Positions 1-5,670 of a stretch of DNA of 6,780 bases are shown here, piece after piece; position 1 is the first letter of the stretch, and every line of letters starts with the position of its first letter. The position numbers and the translations under genes were made by a program. The stretch lies in the NCBI GenBank assembly GCA_018660965.1, contig JABJJH010000184.1, forward strand, positions 1-6,780, read 5' to 3'. The DNA comes from Rhodospirillaceae bacterium. GTDB lineage: Bacteria; Pseudomonadota; Alphaproteobacteria; UBA8366; GCA-2717185. The notes beneath the pieces are model-generated. The model saw only the letters and a program-made list of their open reading frames with translations. It was not told the DNA's origin and did not search any database.

Positions 1-195
1 CGGCGGCTGGCGTCCGGGGCCTCGAAATCAATCCGCTGGACCAAACAACTGGTCAATATTCCCCTGCGCCAACTGGCCCATTCGATGATGGATTTGGGCC
101 TTAGCGTGGAAACGCAATCCAACAGTTCCGCCGATCATCAGGAAGCGGTGACCGCCTTCACCAACAAACAAAAACCTAACTTCACCGGCGGTTAG
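1..195 (+). CDS. Enoyl-CoA hydratase/isomerase family protein, C-terminal fragment (5' end outside window)
   Basis: Frame 1 is open from the first base to a TAG at 193-195 and encodes the last 64 residues of a protein whose start lies upstream of the window. The C-terminus carries the tail pattern of the crotonase (enoyl-CoA hydratase/isomerase) superfamily: a helix with an E..Q..S motif (residues 37-42), then D45-H46, EAV, AF, K, P and a final F-T-G. In the family this tail packs against the core and follows the catalytic domain, so the active-site residues (oxyanion-hole Gly and acidic residues) are not visible here. Members act on acyl-CoA thioesters in beta-oxidation and related pathways; the exact reaction cannot be assigned. 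It lies 45 bases upstream of queE on the same strand, but nothing links it functionally to queuosine synthesis. Confidence 0.8.
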   Translation, partial: RRLASGASKSIRWTKQLVNIPLRQLAHSMMDLGLSVETQSNSSADHQEAVTAFTNKQKPNFTGG

Positions 196-240
196 AGCGT
201 GTCGCTGTCCAAGGTGGCGCTGTCCGATTAAACTGCGGCG

Positions 241-1125
241 ATGACTGAGCGGCGCATACCATATTCGGAGATTTTTTACTCCATTCAGGGCGAAGGCCGC
301 TATTGCGGCGCGCCGACGGTGTGGCTGCGCCTGTTCGGCTGCAATTTGAACTGCGACGGCTTCATGCAGGACAATCTGGACGACCCGGCATCGTGGCGGT
401 TGGATTACAAAGATATCGATTTGTCCGGGATCACGTCGATGGGGGAACTGCCCGTCTTCCAACGCGGGTGCGACAGTTCCTATTCCTGGGCCAAGCGGTT
501 CCGGCATTTGGCGCCAAAGGAATCCGCCGAGACCATCGCGGAAAATCTGCGCGATCTGTTGCCGGGCCGCTCGTTCCGCCATCCGACATCCGCGCAGGAC
601 GCGCATCTGGCGTTCACCGGCGGCGAGCCCCTGATGCAACAAACCGCGATCATGACCATTCTGGGTGCGCTGCACGTCGGCGGCGACGCCCCGAACCGGA
701 TCACCGTGGAGACCAATGGCACACGGCCGCTGTCCAAGACTTTCACCGCGTATCTGGCGACAATGCTTGAGGATTCGGCGACGGAATGGTTCTGGTCCGT
801 CTCGCCCAAGATACGCACATCGGGCGAGCCCTGGGACAAAACGATAGCGCCGGAGATCGTCGGCGCCTATGCCCAAACCTCGCCGCATGGGCAGTTGAAA
901 TACGTGGTGGACGGCGACGAACGGACCTGGGACGAGGTCGAACGCGCGACCGCCCTGTACCGCGCGGCGGGGGTCAGGTTCCCGGTATTCATCATGCCGG
1001 TGGGCGGCCGGGTCGAGGATCAACAGCGTCTCGCCGCCGATATCGCGGAACAGACGATCCAGCGCGGTTACAATCTGGCGCCGCGAGTCCATTGTTATTT
1101 GTTCGGCAACGCTTTAGGTACGTGA
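241..1125 (+). CDS. queE: 7-carboxy-7-deazaguanine synthase QueE, long-insert variant (radical SAM)
   Basis: This 294-residue protein is a radical SAM enzyme. QueE converts 6-carboxy-5,6,7,8-tetrahydropterin to 7-carboxy-7-deazaguanine in the cytoplasm, on the way to preQ0 and queuosine. Visible signatures are YSIQGEG (13-19), C34-x3-C38, a GCDSxYSW block with C77, GGEP (127-130) for SAM binding, ETNGT (157-161), SPK (188-190), and a C-terminal HCYLFGNALGT-type ending typical of QueE. In most members the cysteines are spaced CX3CX2C and the third is followed by D-[TS]-x-Y/H-[TS]-W. Here C38 is followed by D-G-F, and the CDSSYSW block sits 39 residues later, so a segment of about 36 residues (42-76) appears inserted between the second and third cluster ligands. 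That accounts for part of the length above the usual 210-250 residues. The ATG at 241 places the conserved N-terminus correctly, although I see no clear Shine-Dalgarno. queD follows 26 bases downstream, supporting a queED operon. Confidence 0.9.
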   Translation: MTERRIPYSEIFYSIQGEGRYCGAPTVWLRLFGCNLNCDGFMQDNLDDPASWRLDYKDIDLSGITSMGELPVFQRGCDSSYSWAKRFRHLAPKESAETIAENLRDLLPGRSFRHPTSAQDAHLAFTGGEPLMQQTAIMTILGALHVGGDAPNRITVETNGTRPLSKTFTAYLATMLEDSATEWFWSVSPKIRTSGEPWDKTIAPEIVGAYAQTSPHGQLKYVVDGDERTWDEVERATALYRAAGVRFPVFIMPVGGRVEDQQRLAADIAEQTIQRGYNLAPRVHCYLFGNALGT

Positions 1126-1151
1126 CCGCATTGTGAACATGGAACGATCCG

Positions 1152-1571
1152 ATGACGGCTTCACTTTTTGAAATTTCGCAGACCTTCACCTTCGACGCCG
1201 CACACACGCTCGCGGTCGAGGGCAACCAGCCGGAATATTTCCGCACGCACGGCCATTCGTTCACCTGCGAGGTGACTATGCGCGGCACAAAAACGCCCCG
1301 CCACGGCTGGGTGATGGATCTGGGACTGTTGAAGGATGTCCTGGGTAAAGCGCGCGAAAATCTGGACCATCGCATGCTCAATGAAGTGCCCGGACTGGAA
1401 ACGCCGACCCTGGAAAACATCGCCGAATGGGTGGCGGGTCAAGTGTTCGACAAATTGAAGGACCATTCCTTCGACAATGAAGAACTGACCGTGCATCGGG
1501 TTACGGTTATGCGCACCACCATTGGGGAAACCTGCGTGCATTACCCGACGAATTTGCCGCGCCTCGCATAA
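1152..1571 (+). CDS. queD: 6-carboxytetrahydropterin synthase-like protein (QueD/PTPS family) lacking the usual catalytic Cys
   Basis: This 139-residue protein has the 6-pyruvoyltetrahydropterin synthase/QueD fold signatures: FDAAH (14-18), HGHSF (33-37), D72-H73 in LDHRMLN, PTLEN (85-89) and E126 near the C-terminus. H18, H33 and H35 are the expected zinc ligands; D72/H73 match the family's catalytic Asp-His; E126 matches the pterin-anchoring Glu. QueD turns 7,8-dihydroneopterin triphosphate into 6-carboxytetrahydropterin, the substrate of QueE, whose gene ends 26 bases upstream. The family normally has CxxxHGH with a catalytic Cys four residues before the first His of HGH. Here that position is Y29 (codon TAT at 1236-1238), with E28 beside it. 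The other cysteines, C39 and C128, are elsewhere. The protein may use a different proton-shuttle residue, may belong to a PTPS-like subfamily, or may have altered chemistry. The start follows a weak GGA at 1141-1143. Confidence 0.85.
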   Translation: MTASLFEISQTFTFDAAHTLAVEGNQPEYFRTHGHSFTCEVTMRGTKTPRHGWVMDLGLLKDVLGKARENLDHRMLNEVPGLETPTLENIAEWVAGQVFDKLKDHSFDNEELTVHRVTVMRTTIGETCVHYPTNLPRLA

Positions 1572-1575
1572 ACGC

Positions 1576-2307
1576 CTACCAGACTTCCCCGAACGGCCTT
1601 AATTCCACCAGAAACGACCACGTCGATTTCGGCTGCATCGCAATGCGATGGATTTCACTGGCGAGGTCATCCGGCTTGGCGAAGTAATCGTCCGGCTTGT
1701 CCGTCATGCGGCGCCGGACCATGGGCATATCGATGGCCGCGTCGATCACCACATAGGCGACGTGGATTCCCTGCGGCCCCAATTCGCGGGCCAGACATTC
1801 CGCCAGATTACGCTGCGCCGCCTTGGTCGGTGAAAACCCGATATAGCGGGGCCGTCCGCGCATCGCGCCGGTGTTGCCGGTGACGATGATCGCGCCGCCA
1901 TTTCCCGGTTCCGGGCCCGCCTCACTCATCAGCGGGGCCAGTTCCTGCGCGGTGACCAGGAGCCCCCCGGTGTTGACGCGAAAATTCCGTTGCAGCAAAT
2001 CGGGGTCAAGTTCAACATACGGCGCAAACGTCGCCAGCGAGGCGTTATAGACGACGACGCTGGGTGCGCCGCGTTCCGCCACGATGTGCCGCAAGGTCGC
2101 ACGATAGGCCTCCAGATCATCGATATCGGCGGGATAGGCGTGCGCGTTTTCAATGTCGTCGGCGAAGCTTTGCAATCGCGCCGCGTGTCGCGCGATCATG
2201 GAGACCGTATAGCCTTCGGCCACGAACCGGCGCACGCACGCCAACCCCGTGCCCTTACCAACGCCAACGACGAGACAATGCGGTAATTTAGAGGATGGCT
2301 GTTTCAC
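1576..2307 (-). CDS. Atypical short-chain dehydrogenase/reductase-like protein (non-canonical active site)
   Basis: This is a 243-residue Rossmann-fold SDR protein when read from the GTG at 2307. It shows a glycine-rich nucleotide-binding loop (VGVGKGTG, 14-21), R40 after the second strand, an N88-A-S block in place of the usual NAG, N112 in the VNTGG helix, and the C-terminal region ELGPQGIHVAYVVIDAAID. The classical SDR Ser-Tyr-Lys triad is not intact: aligned by the RG-x7 spacing, the Ser position is N145 and the Tyr position is F158, while K162 remains (FSPTK). I recall a subgroup of proteobacterial SDRs with F-x3-K in this place; whether they are oxidoreductases is uncertain. An ATG at 2400 is in frame, but the extra 31 residues look unlike an SDR N-terminus, and GGAG (2316-2319) sits 8 bases ahead of the GTG. 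The gene converges on queD with 4 bases between stop codons and diverges from the membrane protein gene at 2475. Confidence 0.8.
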   Translation of the reverse strand: MKQPSSKLPHCLVVGVGKGTGLACVRRFVAEGYTVSMIARHAARLQSFADDIENAHAYPADIDDLEAYRATLRHIVAERGAPSVVVYNASLATFAPYVELDPDLLQRNFRVNTGGLLVTAQELAPLMSEAGPEPGNGGAIIVTGNTGAMRGRPRYIGFSPTKAAQRNLAECLARELGPQGIHVAYVVIDAAIDMPMVRRRMTDKPDDYFAKPDDLASEIHRIAMQPKSTWSFLVELRPFGEVW

Positions 2308-2474
2308 AATTCCGTCTCCAGCGGAGTCAACCGACCACGGGCTTCCATAAAGCGCTCTTAATAAAGTCCGCTCACATGGCTTGTTTCCGTTAACAATCAA
2401 TATCTGACGCGCATACAGGCATGTCCAGACCTCCTATTACGGCGAAACCATGATGCGCCTCGCAGGAAACGCCC
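2308..2474. promoter_or_regulatory. Divergent intergenic region between SDR gene and membrane protein gene
   Basis: These 167 bases separate two divergent genes and should hold promoters for both. It is richer in A/T than the flanking genes, especially 2341-2403. I see a short inverted repeat, TTGTT (2381-2385) and AACAA (2392-2396), with a 6-base spacer around a GTTAAC palindrome; it could be an operator or chance. I could not identify convincing -35/-10 pairs on either strand. Confidence 0.35.
2316..2319 (-). promoter_or_regulatory. Ribosome binding site deciding the GTG start of the SDR gene
   Basis: On the minus strand GGAG is followed by an 8-base spacer and GTG (2305-2307). The SDR homology begins a few codons later. 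The alternative ATG at 2400 would add 31 residues with no SDR character. Confidence 0.6.
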
Positions 2475-3374
2475 ATGGATGACCGCAAAACTTGTCATCG
2501 TGAGATTAATGCATCCGATTATGATATGATGTCATTGTTTCCTCACAATTACTGGATGGGAAAATTGATCATGGAAAATATCTGGCTTCTGATTTCGGTT
2601 ATAATCGCCGTGGCCTTACTGATTGGTCTTGTCCTTCTGCGGACGCTTACGGACGGCAACGCCGAAGTCAGGCTTACCGATGCAGCCATCGCCATCATTC
2701 CCGTTATCGTTTTCCTGATCGCCAGCGGCAAAATCACCAAGCTAGTAGTGGGACCCGAAGGCGTCACCGTGGAAGCCGCAAGTGAGGCGATACTCGGCGC
2801 CGCGGGGGGATCTGTCGGCGACCAAGTTGAACGCATAGAGCCCGAACCGATAACAGCAGCCGGCAAGGGCGGCATCGACAGTATTCCCGAATACCTGAAT
2901 CGCGGCGTCCAGGCGCTGACATTCGAAATAGGCCGCCGATACGTTCCGGATATAATGGCCAAATATTTCCTCGAATTGACGGCAAGCCCTCAATTCAAGT
3001 ACATGGTTCTTGTTGAAAACGATGGCAAATTTTTTGGCATAATGGATGCTCGGAAACTTTTATCTTTAACCGATCAACCCAGTATGGACCGAAGCGGCCG
3101 CAGCGTAACCTGGGGGAAATTACGAGAATGGATTCACGTGGATCCAAGGGCTTTTAAGGCGCTTCCGGGATTCGTCCCAGCGGAAAAATCCCTGCACGCA
3201 AACGAAACCAAGCGCGCCGCGTTGTCGCGCCTCCAGGATGAAGATAGAGAGTGGCTACCCGTTGTCGATGATTCTCGGAAATTTGCTGGAATTGTCGATC
3301 GCTCACGGCTGACCGCCGGCCTGATTTTAGACGTCGCCGATCGCTTGGAGGGATCCCGAGCCGACAACCAGTGA
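2475..3374 (+). CDS. Membrane protein with two predicted helices and a CBS-like C-terminal region, function unknown
   Basis: I do not recognise a named family for this 299-residue protein. Two hydrophobic segments (about 36-55 and 70-84), separated by a short polar loop, suggest a membrane hairpin with the rest in the cytoplasm. A strand-rich piece follows (VVGPEGVTVEAA, 91-102), then a Gly/Ala- and Glu/Pro-containing linker (103-135). The remainder resembles a divergent pair of CBS units: YMVLVENDGKFFGIMDARKL (176-195) and WLPVVDDSRKFAGIVDRSRL (260-279) both fit the CBS strand-turn-strand-helix pattern. CBS pairs commonly bind adenine nucleotides, so a membrane-anchored sensor is possible; this is inference. 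The ATG at 2475 has AGGA 7 bases upstream. An ATG at 2571 (M33), just before the first helix and preceded by GGGA, is an alternative start. G+C is lower than in neighbours (22 of 60 bases at 3001-3060), hinting at a different origin. Both neighbours lie on the other strand, so it is probably monocistronic. Confidence 0.75.
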   Translation: MDDRKTCHREINASDYDMMSLFPHNYWMGKLIMENIWLLISVIIAVALLIGLVLLRTLTDGNAEVRLTDAAIAIIPVIVFLIASGKITKLVVGPEGVTVEAASEAILGAAGGSVGDQVERIEPEPITAAGKGGIDSIPEYLNRGVQALTFEIGRRYVPDIMAKYFLELTASPQFKYMVLVENDGKFFGIMDARKLLSLTDQPSMDRSGRSVTWGKLREWIHVDPRAFKALPGFVPAEKSLHANETKRAALSRLQDEDREWLPVVDDSRKFAGIVDRSRLTAGLILDVADRLEGSRADNQ

Positions 3375-3411
3375 TCCACCTCGATACATACCACCCAGCC
3401 TCATGCCGCCA

Positions 3412-4299
3412 TCACGCGGCCAGGGGCGCATAAAACGGCTGCGTTCCCTTTAGCACGAGCCGGTGCATGAGGCGTTCGTCATCCTGGCCGAAGCCATTGC
3501 GGGCGTGCATCACCGTGCGATTGTCCCAGACGATCATATCGCCGGTTTGCCAACTTTGTTCCCAGACGAATTCTTCCTGGGTCGCATGGTCCCAGATGCG
3601 GTCGAGCAGCTCGTTGCTCTCCTCCACCGGCAAGCCCATGATGTAACCATTGATGCGCCGCCCCAGATACAGCACCTCGCGCCCGGTTTCGGGATGGGTC
3701 ATGATCATCGGGTGGATCGGGCCGGGGATGCGCCGCACGTCGTCGGTGCCGGGGTCTTTCAGGCCGGGCCAGATGGTGCCGTCGCTGCTGTGCACCTTTT
3801 CATGCTTCAACGTCTTGCCTTCGATGGCGCGGCGCAGGTCGCTCGGCAGGGTTTCCAGCGCCATGTACATGTTGCAGAACCGGGTTTCACCGCCGCCCCG
3901 GGTCGTCGCCTGAATGGCGTGCAGCATGCTGCCCATGGGCGGTTCTTCCAGATAATTCATGTCGGAATGCCAATAGGCGTCGCCATGCCCCAGCGATCCG
4001 GTCTTCTTGCCGTCTTTATCGATGATGTTGCTGATGCGGCTCATTTCCGGCATGTCCGGATACCACCCCTTGCCGGTCAGCAAGGCGCGCGGCGACAGCT
4101 CCAGCGGGCCAAATCCGCGCCCGAACGCCAATTGCGCGGCGTCGTCGAAGTCCTGCCCGCGGACGCGCAGCACCAGATGTTCCATCCACGCGGCGCGAAT
4201 GACCGCGAAGTCGGCCTCGTTCATCGCGTTGATGTCGAACCCGGCGACATCCGCGCCCAGCGCCGCGCCCGTTGGAATGACCTCCACCGTTGAACTCAT
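3412..4299 (-). CDS. TauD/TfdA-family Fe(II)/2-oxoglutarate-dependent dioxygenase
   Basis: This complete 295-residue protein matches the length and fold order of TauD/TfdA enzymes, which use O2 and 2-oxoglutarate to hydroxylate a small substrate, often next to a heteroatom so that the product splits. The iron facial triad is visible: H111 and D113 in WHSDMNY, and H265 in NRTVMHARN. R276, 11 residues after H265, fits the 2-oxoglutarate-binding Arg, and R280 falls where TauD has a second active-site Arg. T139 in GGGETRF is placed like the co-substrate-contacting Thr. Substrate cannot be inferred; resemblance is to the superfamily, not specifically to taurine dioxygenase. It is last in a minus-strand operon, 29 bases after the aminotransferase stop, with GGAGG (4307-4311) 7 bases before the ATG. 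Its 3' end converges on the CBS-like gene with a 37-base gap. A second dioxygenase of the family lies at the operon's upstream end. Confidence 0.88.
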   Translation of the reverse strand: MSSTVEVIPTGAALGADVAGFDINAMNEADFAVIRAAWMEHLVLRVRGQDFDDAAQLAFGRGFGPLELSPRALLTGKGWYPDMPEMSRISNIIDKDGKKTGSLGHGDAYWHSDMNYLEEPPMGSMLHAIQATTRGGGETRFCNMYMALETLPSDLRRAIEGKTLKHEKVHSSDGTIWPGLKDPGTDDVRRIPGPIHPMIMTHPETGREVLYLGRRINGYIMGLPVEESNELLDRIWDHATQEEFVWEQSWQTGDMIVWDNRTVMHARNGFGQDDERLMHRLVLKGTQPFYAPLAA

Positions 4300-4306
4300 C
4301 GCGATT

Positions 4307-4311
4307 CCTCC
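4307..4311 (-). promoter_or_regulatory. Strong ribosome binding site for the TauD/TfdA-family gene
   Basis: GGAGG within a G-rich run on the minus strand, 7 bases ahead of the ATG at 4299; it supports independent translation start of the last operon gene. Confidence 0.6.
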
Positions 4312-4316
4312 CCCTC

Positions 4317-4344
4317 AAACCCGCCTGATCAAACCCGCCCGATC
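4317..4344. repeat. 14-bp tandem duplication spanning the aminotransferase stop codon
   Basis: Two adjacent 14-base units, AAACCCGCCTGATC (4317-4330) and AAACCCGCCCGATC (4331-4344), differ at one base. They cover the last codons and stop (4329-4331) of the aminotransferase gene and part of the 29-base gap to the next gene. The stop codon falls at the same place in the unit with or without the extra copy, so the protein is unaffected; the effect is a longer intergenic spacer. Confidence 0.7.
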
Positions 4345-5651
4345 AAATCATCGGAAATCAAATCCTGCAAGGTGTCCTCGAACGCCCCCAGGGTCTTGTC
4401 GATATCCGCGTCCGAGTGCGCAATCGAGGTCACCCCGCCCATATAGGACATCAGATCGACGCCGCGTTTGCGTAATCCCCCGCGCAGCCCGTTCACCACA
4501 GCCGGGTCGACGCCGCGAATTTGTTCCGCGCCCAGCCCCGCGACCGACCCGTCCGCCACACCCTCGCCGAAATACATATGGAAGGTCGAGGCCTCGCCAT
4601 AAACCGCGCCGGCAACCTGATGCTGTTCGATGATCCCGCGCAACCCGTCGCGCAATTTCGACGCCGCCGCGTCGGCCAGCCGGTTCGGCTCCCCGGTGCT
4701 GATCTTGGTCAAAGCGGCAGCCCCGCTCGCCGCCACCAGCGCGTTGCCGTTGAAGGTGCCCTTATGGGTGACGCCGGGCCGGCGCCCCTTGAATTCGTGG
4801 GATGGGTCCAGCAGCGCCATGAATTCTGCGCGCCCGCCGACCGCGCCGCCGGGCATGCCGCCGGTGACGATCTTCGCCATCGAGGTCAGATCAGGAATGA
4901 TCCCGTCACGCGCCTGCAATCCACCGGGGCTCCAGCGGAACCCGGTGATGACCTCGTCGAAGATCAGCACCGCGTTGTGTTCATCCGCCAAACGCCGCAA
5001 TTCTTTCAGGAAACCCGGCGGCAGGGGCACGCTCCCGTAATTGGCGCCGGACACCTCGCAGATGATCGTGCCGATATCGCCGTCGCGTTTCAGCGCCGCT
5101 TCGACCCAATCCGCATCCGGCGGCGCCACCACGGTCGCGTCCACCGTGCCCGGCAGAATGCCCAGCGAGGACGGCTTGTCATAAGGCGCCTTCATGCCCA
5201 GATCGACGAATTCATGCCAGCCGTGGTAGTGACCTTCGAAGCGTAGAATTTTGTCCTTGCCCGAATAGGCGCGGCCGATGCGGATCGCCAGCATGGTCGC
5301 CTCCGTGCCGGACCCGACGAAGCGCACCCGCTCCGCCGACGGCACGAGCTTTTGAATCAACCCCGACCATTCGACTTCTTTCTCGTGGCAATCGGCGAAG
5401 AACACGCCGTTCGCCGCCTGTTCGCTCAACGCCGTCACGATATCGGGATGCGCATGGCCAAGCAGCATGGACGCGCTGCCCATGGCGTAGTCGACATACT
5501 CATTGCCGTCCGCGTCCCATTTATGCGCGCCCTGCGCGCGGGCGATATATTTCGGATACGGCGCCGCGTAGCGCGATTCATGCGACACGCCGCCCGCCAT
5601 GCTGGAGCGCGCCTGTTCGAAAAGCCGTTCCGATTGCGTTTGTTCGCTCAT
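4329..5651 (-). CDS. Class III PLP-dependent aminotransferase, glutamate-1-semialdehyde aminomutase-like
   Basis: This 440-residue cytoplasmic PLP enzyme is of aminotransferase class III and most resembles the glutamate-1-semialdehyde 2,1-aminomutase (HemL) branch. Visible features are the N-terminal AGGVSHESRY block (19-28), the cofactor-phosphate loop GSGTEAT (113-119), HYHGWH (141-146), E199 in CEVSGANYG, the DEV motif (D232 pairs with the pyridine nitrogen), and the Schiff-base lysine K260 in SMAKIVTGGMPGGAVGG. Length fits the family. A housekeeping HemL role is less likely than a catabolic one, because the gene is embedded between an HpcH/HpaI aldolase (19-base gap) and a dioxygenase (29-base gap). 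It could be a transaminase or a 1,2-aminomutase on an amino- or oxo-acid intermediate. GGAGG (5657-5661) lies 5 bases before the ATG, so translation initiation looks strong. No active-site residue appears lost. Confidence 0.87.
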   Translation of the reverse strand: MSEQTQSERLFEQARSSMAGGVSHESRYAAPYPKYIARAQGAHKWDADGNEYVDYAMGSASMLLGHAHPDIVTALSEQAANGVFFADCHEKEVEWSGLIQKLVPSAERVRFVGSGTEATMLAIRIGRAYSGKDKILRFEGHYHGWHEFVDLGMKAPYDKPSSLGILPGTVDATVVAPPDADWVEAALKRDGDIGTIICEVSGANYGSVPLPPGFLKELRRLADEHNAVLIFDEVITGFRWSPGGLQARDGIIPDLTSMAKIVTGGMPGGAVGGRAEFMALLDPSHEFKGRRPGVTHKGTFNGNALVAASGAAALTKISTGEPNRLADAAASKLRDGLRGIIEQHQVAGAVYGEASTFHMYFGEGVADGSVAGLGAEQIRGVDPAVVNGLRGGLRKRGVDLMSYMGGVTSIAHSDADIDKTLGAFEDTLQDLISDDLIGRV

Positions 5652-5656
5652 ATCCG

Positions 5657-5661
5657 CCTCC
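5657..5661 (-). promoter_or_regulatory. Ribosome binding site for the aminotransferase gene
   Basis: GGAGG on the minus strand, 5 bases ahead of the ATG at 5651, inside the 19-base gap after the aldolase stop codon. Confidence 0.6.
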
Positions 5662-5670
5662 GAGATAGTT

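Noticed and set aside
196..240. preQ1 riboswitch upstream of queE
   Set aside because: I looked for a small hairpin followed by an A-rich tail overlapping the start region; the 45-base gap has no such arrangement.
28..1092. Long minus-strand open frame (354 codons) opposite queE
   Set aside because: It lies antisense to queE, whose motifs are unmistakable; the frame is open because of G+C-rich codon structure, and the translation (rich in Arg, His, Gln) shows no recognisable domain.
1126..1151. Upstream ATG at 1139 as queD start
   Set aside because: It is out of frame with the QueD reading frame; the ATG at 1152 leads directly into the conserved N-terminus.
241..1571. Deazapurine DNA-modification island (dpd-like) instead of tRNA queuosine synthesis
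   Set aside because: Only queE and queD are present; no dpd, restriction or phage genes are visible around them.
3375..3411. Bidirectional terminator between the convergent CBS-like and dioxygenase genes
   Set aside because: No stable hairpin with a T-tract could be made out in these 37 bases.
3463..4293. Plus-strand open frame opposite the complete dioxygenase gene
   Set aside because: Antisense shadow of a gene with an intact iron-binding triad; the translation is His/Arg/Val-rich with no domain pattern.
4521..5246. Plus-strand open frame opposite the aminotransferase gene
   Set aside because: Antisense shadow; the minus-strand PLP motifs explain the region.
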